NCBI GenBank assembly: GCA_949825025.1
Contig: OX463786.1
Span: 22,759,223 to 22,823,222, forward strand
DNA length: 64,000 bases
Source of the DNA: Siphlonurus alternatus
Taxonomy: Eukaryota > Arthropoda > Insecta > Ephemeroptera > Siphlonuridae
Reading direction: 5' to 3'
Part shown: in pieces, positions 57,077 to 64,000 of the stretch
Position numbering within the stretch: the stretch's first letter is position 1
Layout: each line of letters begins with the position of its first letter
Translations under genes and position numbers: made by a program
The notes under the pieces: model-generated
Databases searched by the model: none
Told to the model about the DNA's origin: nothing
What the model saw: only the letters and a program-made list of their open reading frames with translations

Positions 57077-57454
57077 TTAAGGTAGAGATAACGCCAAACA
57101 GCTGTTTGACGTAATCCCCTTTGATTAACATGTAAACCTTAGCAAATTGACACAAATTCTGAAATTTTTTTGAGAGGCAGATATTAGTGCCTAAAAGTCA
57201 TAGAAAAAGTTTCAAAAAAATTTAACGAGCCAATTTTTTTAAATTAATTTTTTAGTTTGGCTCTCCATGGAAAAGCCCCATGCTGAAAATTAAAAAAAAT
57301 CGGCTCGTTAAATGTTATGAAACTTTTTCTATGGCTTTTAGGCACTAATATCTGCCTGTAAAAAAATTTCAGAATTTTCGTCAATTTGCTAAGGTTTACA
57401 TGATAATCAAAGGGGATTACGTCAAACAGCTGTTCGACGTTATCTCTACCTTAA
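57077..57454. mobile_element. TTAA palindromic MITE (block B copy)
   Basis: Same as 16595-16972, with TTAA borders and AACAGCTGTT arms; duplicated with the block, not an independent insertion. Confidence 0.8.
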
Positions 57455-58008
57455 GCTATAATAGGATAGAATATATTTTTGCTTTATTGTGGTAAGGTTT
57501 AGGCGAACCTATTCTTACACCTAACTGATAGACATGTAAGTAGGCCGCATTCTCGCATGTTTTTCTTTCAGGTAATTTCTTGACTGGGGTCTCGCACTCG
57601 TCTAGCTGATTGGCATGTGGTTTGTATTTTTCAACGAGGAAAACTTGCTTGACCCTTCCTTCCAAGGATAGAGCCACCACTTGAAGCACAATTCTTGCAT
57701 AATTTTAAAGAAATTAAATTAAAGTATACAAAAAAAGTTCTTGTTGTCTCTTCCAAACTTTGTTTTTAAGAAAAATTAATAATAAATAATAAAATATAAT
57801 ACATAAACTATAGTAAATAATAATTAAAAAAGTAAAATGAAAATAAAATATAATTAAATAAAATGTAGAATAGTAAAAAATATAAATTTGTAGTGTCATA
57901 ATTGGTAAAAAAAAAAAAAAAAATAATAATAATAATATTAATAACAACTGACCCCGTGGTCATTAAAAACATTTTTTTCCCGTTGAATTATTTTGTAATA
58001 ATAAATTT

Positions 58009-58009
<1 letters not shown>

Positions 58010-58039
<30 letters not shown>

Positions 58040-58360
58040 GTAAATTAAAAAGTTGTGCTCCAAACGGCTGTATCGCTGTATTGAAGGTAGAGTTTTGCTA
58101 ATTGAAAAATCCTGCATGCCTCTCATGTTAGCGAGTGCGAGAGCCCCCCGAATGAAAAGTACATGGCAATTTTTGCCATGTATTTTTTGTTCGGGGTGGT
58201 TTTCAATTTTAAAATTAAAAAATTCCCCCTGTCTCGTGTTCCTCTTCCACTGCCCCCCGGTTGGTGGAAAAAATGTGCTGGAGGTACCTTTTGAACCTGG
58301 AGCCTCATGCATGCGAGGCGGGCATACTTGCACTAGGCCAACGTGGCTTATCTATAGCTG
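58010..58360 (-). mobile_element. tRNA-derived SINE (block B copy)
   Basis: Same element as 17525-17880, but the region around the pol III promoter (58268-58385) differs from copy A at many sites and instead resembles the third copy at 37430-37550. Examples are AAAAAATGTGCTGGAGGTAC and GCTGGTCGTTTCGTTCAGGT. Confidence 0.8.
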
Positions 58361-60194
58361 GTCGTTTCGTTCAGGTTTAAAAGTTATGACGGGAGAAGGT
58401 GAGTCACGGCGATAAGACGATCGCCGGAAATCCTTCACCAACTTTTGTGTGACCTCGGTTGTCACGTAAGCTGGCCGCTTTGACCGCAAATACAAGTCGA
58501 ATAATAAAACGGGAATATTTCAATAATGTAAACAAATGTTGTTGTAATACGAGTATTACGGTGTATTGTGTTACAACTATATTGTTTCAGTTGTTAAAAT
58601 TTAGATAATTTAGAAGCATGGCAAGCAACAAGAAAAAAAAAGTTAATTGATAACAAATAATCTCTATATTTTACCAGGTTGAAACGTGAAAGTTATTGTG
58701 CCATTGATTTAATTGCGACAGATTATAATTACCTAATTTACATGCAGCTTTGGAAAGAAAAACTTTAAATTAAAATAGAATTCTTAATTAGCAACATGCA
58801 TGTAAGATATAAAAAAATATTATAAATGTAAATTTGCAGTACCAGTTATTTTTTTACATTTTTTTACTACATTTTTAATTTTATGAATATTTTTATTCAT
58901 AATTTATAAATATATTATTAATAATATAGCGGCTGATGCTGATTAATATATATTTTTTTTATTTTTTTTTAATAATTATAATGTAAATTCTCCACATGGT
59001 TTATTACGAATTATTTTGCATGCAGCAATGCTATATATTTGCATGGTTTATTGCGAATTATTTTGCATGCAGCAATGTTATATAATTGCATAACATTAAT
59101 ACCATAATTAATGCTTTATGATGATTGTGATCGAAGCCAAACTGACATAAAAAGTCACAACTTTACGAGACTGTATATATTATATAGCTTACAATTAATT
59201 AAATAGCTTATAAAATTTAATAATAATGTTGACTACACTGCATATAGAAATTGTCACAGTATCGTTTTTATCACGTTAGATACATAATGATTTGACACGG
59301 TTAGCCGGCTCAGCGCAGAGCGAAGCGTCTTCTCCGATGTTCTGACGCCGCCGCTCTGCCGCAAAAACGCATCGGCCGCACACCGCGCGGGTAGGAGTAG
59401 ATCGCGCGGTAGATCGCGCGGAGATCGGGATTATATAATAATAGTGATCAATACATACTGCAGTATAATTTTACATGGTGCAATGTAATACATAAAAAAA
59501 ATATGAAGAAGTACGCGGCATAGTAAATATAATTAATACATTAAACTATACAGGATGCACTGTTTTCACTTTAAGTGAGTATATAATGTAATATGTTATT
59601 ACACTCGCCTGCACTATCGAGTTGCACACTTGACTAAATTGCAAGTGATGAGACTGTCAGTTCGAAATTTATTTTAAGTCGGTAGTGTATTGCTAATGCG
59701 AGAATTAAATTGTTTTTTTATTTGGTTTCAACCATTGTATTCTTTGAACCAATATTGTATGCTCTGCAATTGCAACCTTTATGTAGTGTATTCTAGCTCT
59801 GTTTTGACTAAATATGATTATTAAAATATTAATATTATTAGAGTCGTAATGTAAGGTTTGAGATTTGTCTTTCGTTTTGTGATGTTATTAATTCTCATTG
59901 TGGGAGGTGTGGCGCAGTGCGCTTAAACGGGTCTCGTCAGATCACTGTACCTGTACCATGCGCATTGTTATTTTTGTCGGGACCGCGATCTCCATAAAAC
60001 AATATTGAATTTTACCTATATAACAACAAATAAGTTGCATAATGAGTGTTTAATAATGTAATCAATGTATTTAATGTGTGTTTTATTTTCAATTGAAGTA
60101 ATTTCATCTGTATGAAATGTTGTATTACAAATTTGAGTAGAGGACGTTGGGTTATTATTTGTCATTTTCTTAATAATTTTTTATACTACAGTAT

Positions 60195-60597
60195 TTAAGG
60201 TAGAGATAACGCCGAACAGCTGTTCGACGTACTTCCCTTTGATTAACATGTAGACCTTGGCAAATTAAAAAAAAAAAATGCTGAAATTTTTTTGAGAGGC
60301 AGATATTAGTGCTTAAACGCCATTGAAAAAAATTCAAAACGATATAACGAGCCGATTTTTTTAATTTTTTTTTTTTAATTTTCAGCATAGGGCTTTCCCA
60401 TGGAGAGCCAAACTAAAAAATTATTTTAAAAAAATCGGCTCGTTAAATGTTTTTGAAACTTTTGCTATGGCTTTTTTTATTAGGCACTAATATCTGCCTC
60501 TCAAAAAAATTTCAGAATTTTTGTCAATTTGCTAAGGTTTACATGTTAATCAAAGGGGATTACGTCGAACAGCTGTTCATCGTTATCTCTACCTTAA
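60195..60597. mobile_element. TTAA palindromic MITE (block B copy)
   Basis: Counterpart of 19718-20123 with small A/T run differences. Confidence 0.8.
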
Positions 60598-61154
60598 ATT
60601 GTTTTGAAGTTTTTTTCTATGGCTTTTAGGTGCACTTATATCTGCCTCTAAAAAAAATAAGAATTATTGCTGCAATTGCTGCTGCTAGTGGCGTACGTTG
60701 GGCTGCCTACCCACCAGGGGTAGTGTAATAGTGTTGTATTCAGTTGTATTATAATTGTGTTGTATAATAGATAGCAAGCATTAAGGATTATTAGGCCTGT
60801 TCGTAAACCCTGCTCGGTGTACACTTTCTGCACCCAATCGACCTTATGTACATGGGATATAAGGTCGATTGGGTGTAGAAAGTGTACACCGAGCAGGGTT
60901 TACGAACAGGCCTATATTGTCACTATTGTAATTATTTTTGGTGGCAAAAAATATAAAATTTAGATGAAATCATAAATAACAAAATGACTTCACTCTCTCA
61001 TTAAAAAAATATTATTATTTGGTCCAGTTTTTTAGATTTTATTTTTTTTTTTTAGTTGAAAATCATGCTGATTTGATTTAACTAATGGCCGCTATATTTC
61101 CAATGATATTCTCACCATAATAGTTTTATCTAAAAAACTATATCAATTTTTGCT

Positions 61155-61200
<46 letters not shown>

Positions 61201-61531
61201 CATTAATATTTATAATAAAATTAAGAAAGGTTTATATTATATAGGCGCATATTTTCTTTTTCATTTTCTTTTTAATATTTTTCAACGGTTGGTGTTGTTC
61301 CGACGACATTCATCCTTCCAATCACCATCAAAATTTTTGCAAACAGATGAGAAATTACCCCATCTTTTGTCTAATAAAATTGCAGACATTAATTGATCGC
61401 GTCACATGAGAAAATGGAAATTATAAAAAAGAAAAGAAAAATTATTTTGGTGCCTTAATTTTCTAAAATCGATAATCGCCTTGATATTGTTCGATATAGT
61501 ACAGTTACTTTCCCTGCCTCGAATAATCGCA

Positions 61532-61540
61532 CGTCCCTGC
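61532..61540. other. Empty insertion site of the 12.8-kb element
   Basis: A single CGTCCCTGC joins AATAATCGCA on the left to AGCCTGTACAGTACTACG on the right, exactly the two flanks that are separated by 12.8 kb in copy A. Confidence 0.85.
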
Positions 61541-64000
61541 AGCCTGTACAGTACTACGCACAATGAATTTGTTACTACTGTTTCCAATTCATTTGAAAAA
61601 ACTCATTATTCATTAGTTAATTACATTTTAAAAGGTGAAAAAAATATTCTAATAAAAAGAATATTAATAATTTTGCATTAATTTTGATTTTTAGTCGATA
61701 ATATAGTGACATTTTATATTTATTTTATTTTGCCAGAGACTGTACTTTCATTTCGTAAATAAACTTGCGCATTCCGCCATGTTAAATATTAGCCGGTAAC
61801 TTTTCTCCCGAAATAATATCTTTTTTTATACTATTTTTGGTGATTACTTACTACTGTAAGTATAAATACATGTATTTTGTTACATGCTGAACCGATTTTA
61901 TGATATTTCGTCTAATTTATTATATTGGTCTTACTGCATTACTGTATCACGCTGTAAACTGTATGCATATAACCGTCTTGGGCCGGGCGGAGTTGTATGC
62001 AATGAACATAATGATATGTATACAGTATGCATACTGTAGCCATATCATATTTCTGCTTTCTTCTGCTTTGTATTCGGGGGCTTCTTTGTACCAATCTAAT
62101 TCTAACAATACGTAATATTGTCATCATATGGTCAGCGTTGTCACTTTGACGAGGCAAGCCGGCGGCTGCAGGCTCCATACCAGCTGCTGGCTTGCCTCGA
62201 TCGTTAAAGTGACAGCGCTGACCATATGATGGTTCTACTATATGTATGTAGTGTGTTGTACAGAAACATGGGACTAGATATAATTAATTTGCAAAGATCT
62301 CATAAGCCGAATTCTGCTGTAAAAGTAACATTCAAAATTAAAATTTATCTTAATATTTGAATCCTTTTCTTTCGTAAAATCTTCAATCCAAAATTTTTCT
62401 TCTTTCATGATATCTGCACGGTCCAATTTTGCAAGCAAAGTATATTTAATTCCAATTGCAGTATGTTGCTGTATATTTTTTAAGTACATAAAAGCAGTAT
62501 GCATTGCGCATACTATAGCTTCAATTTATGGACTCCTGACGACGAGCTGGTTCCATTGGACTGGCTACTGAACCCTCTAGCTATGACAATTCCTTCCATG
62601 GATAACAAAGAAAAATTCATCATTGAAGGTTCAGTAGCCAGTTCAATGGACTCCTGACGACGAGCTGGTTCCATTGGACTTGCTGTTAGGCAATTTCCTG
62701 TATGAGAAGATCCTAACTCTCTCTCTCTCTCTCTCTCACACAGGATGGCAAGTGAAATGTACCCCAACCTAGCCGAGGGATGTGAGCCGCCCAGTAGCTT
62801 CGTGTTCGAGAGACGACATCAAACCTGACCGTCCATCAGAGAAACGTGAGTGTTCCCTCAGTCACATCAGGATAATCATCTCCTTCAGTAACCGTGGAGC
62901 TCTACTCGTTGTTAGTAAACAAATTATTGTTGGTAATGTCTGTCACGTGAAGTGAAAAACATGGGACGGTTGATTTACATGTTAACTTAAGGGTAATTGT
63001 TGAGTGTTGACTAGCGCCAACAATGTCATTACATTCTCTGCTCTGGTGGTGAAATCAGACACCACATCGTCCCATGTTTAACAATGAAAAAGGATTCATG
63101 CGATAGACATTATAAACAATGGTTTGTTACCACCATTGCTTCTTAATAGTGTATTGAGCAAACATTTTATTTATATATATATTTTTTTTATTTACAATTA
63201 TATTCCAAATAATTGGAGTCTTCAAGTCAGCTGATTTTGTGGTGTTCCCACCGTCCTATCTAAGCCAATGTAAAAAAATTGAAATTGCTTTTTTGGCATA
63301 TACAAGAAATTTTAGAGAAAAATTAGTTCTTGGTTTTATTAAACACAAATAGTGTACAGATACGATTATACATAAATAAATAGACATAGAAACGTACACA
63401 CAAAATTATGGAACATAATATTAAATTAAGAATTGCTAAAAATTGAAAAATTAGTTCTTGGTTCATTATCAGGGGGCGTAGGAGATGGTTTCAAATTCAT
63501 AGCTGTAACAGTTATATACCGAGAAAAAATTCAAATTTTCAAATATGGTAGCTTATGGAGAAAATTTTCCCGCCAAAGAGCACTTGAAGCATTATTTTTC
63601 TGTGATTGAAAAAGACCACATCATTAATTATTGCTGGTCAAAACGTCTCAATAAGTATTTGTAAGTCATGCTATCAAGATTCATTTGCTGTGGACATTTC
63701 ATCGTGGTAAGGTTTGTTGGTATTTTTTCCCTATCTCTTTCATTAAATTAATATATCCAACATTAATGGTTCCTCTTTCCTTATACTGTAATAGTAATGA
63801 TTAACGATAAATCTCAGTTACTGGTGGAGTCAAAGAATGTTTCCCTGCAAAAGAATTGAATGAAATAAATTTTAAAAAATCGAGAATGTTCTAAAACTTA
63901 ATCACTTATGGTTTGAGCAAATTCAAACCTTGCAGCTTTCTTACAACAGCTCCATTTCCGGTTTTCGTCCATAAGGCCAATGTTAAACTTCTACCTCAGT
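61541..64000 (+). repeat. Large duplicated block, copy B right part
   Basis: Counterpart of 33888-36343 and runs off the window end. It contains the CATATGGTCAGCG MITE (about 62125-62234), the GGACTCCTGA foldback (62522-62690), a (CT)n tract and the decayed WDR62 exon. Confidence 0.93.
62744..62845 (+). pseudogene. Decayed WDR62 exon 6 copy (block B)
   Basis: Same relic as 35087-35188 (MASEMYPNLAEGCEPPSSFV), with small differences such as GAGGGATGTG for GAAGGATGTG and AAACGTGAG at the donor, which are closer to the parent exon. The decay therefore predates the block duplication. Confidence 0.8.

Larger units (their letters stand above)
54705..61540 (+). repeat. Large duplicated block, copy B left part
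   Basis: Counterpart of 14222-21057. It contains, at matching offsets, the family 2 SINE (55252-55452), the CATATGGTCAGC MITE (about 56215-56480), TTAA MITEs at 57077-57454 and 60195-60597, the tRNA SINE (58010-58360), the unrecognised minus frame (57456-57689), the 5S-SINE remnant (59900-59965), the hairpin (60792-60914) and a longer poly-T (about 61159-61194). Confidence 0.93.

Overview
The window is eukaryotic nuclear DNA. It is very AT-rich, has short exons with GT-AG introns, carries almost no gene density and is loaded with foldback MITEs, SINEs, non-LTR remnants, a satellite and long (TA)n tracts. The protein fragments are animal genes. The SINE structure and TE load fit an arthropod, most likely an insect. 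Species and order are not decidable from the sequence.

Gene content is limited to fragments of three conserved housekeeping genes, all on the + strand. (1) 3.1-11.4 kb holds nine exons of the WD40 scaffold WDR62/MAPKBP1. (2) 45.4-49.2 kb holds five exons from the middle of nucleoporin Nup205, with an extra intact copy of its third exon alone at 12.7 kb. (3) 50.7-51.85 kb holds three exons from the tail of cytoplasmic dynein heavy chain; a separate dynein exon from the motor lies upstream at 36.5 kb, the reverse of protein order. A decayed copy of WDR62 exon 6 lies at 35.1 and 62.75 kb. Nearly every fragment has a lesion: a stop at a conserved codon, frameshifts, a missing exon, or a lost donor site. 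I therefore read the window as a mosaic of pseudogene pieces, or a badly broken assembly, rather than three working genes.

Layout: 0-3 kb repeats; 3.1-11.4 kb WDR62 fragment with a 5'-truncated non-LTR element in an intron; 12.5-13.1 kb Nup205 duplicate; 14.2-36.3 kb first copy of a large duplicated block; 37.3-42.6 kb an older, diverged copy of part of that block, interrupted by hAT elements; 42.7-45.1 kb nested palindromic MITEs; 45.4-51.9 kb Nup205 and dynein fragments; 52-52.5 kb RT remnant; 52.95-54.7 kb satellite of exact 157-bp period; 54.7-64 kb second copy of the large block.

The most interesting structure comes from comparing the two block copies. Copy A contains a 12.8-kb insertion (21058-33878) flanked by a perfect 9-bp direct repeat CGTCCCTGC and imperfect terminal inverted repeats. 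Copy B (61532-61540) has the same site with one CGTCCCTGC and no insertion. This is a filled site and its empty site in one window, which defines a giant DNA transposon-like element without a recognisable transposase. Three further elements of hAT type are supported by TIRs, two with clear 8-bp target duplications. A family of TTAA-flanked palindromic MITEs with exchangeable interiors, and SINEs with 5S-rRNA-derived heads, recur throughout.
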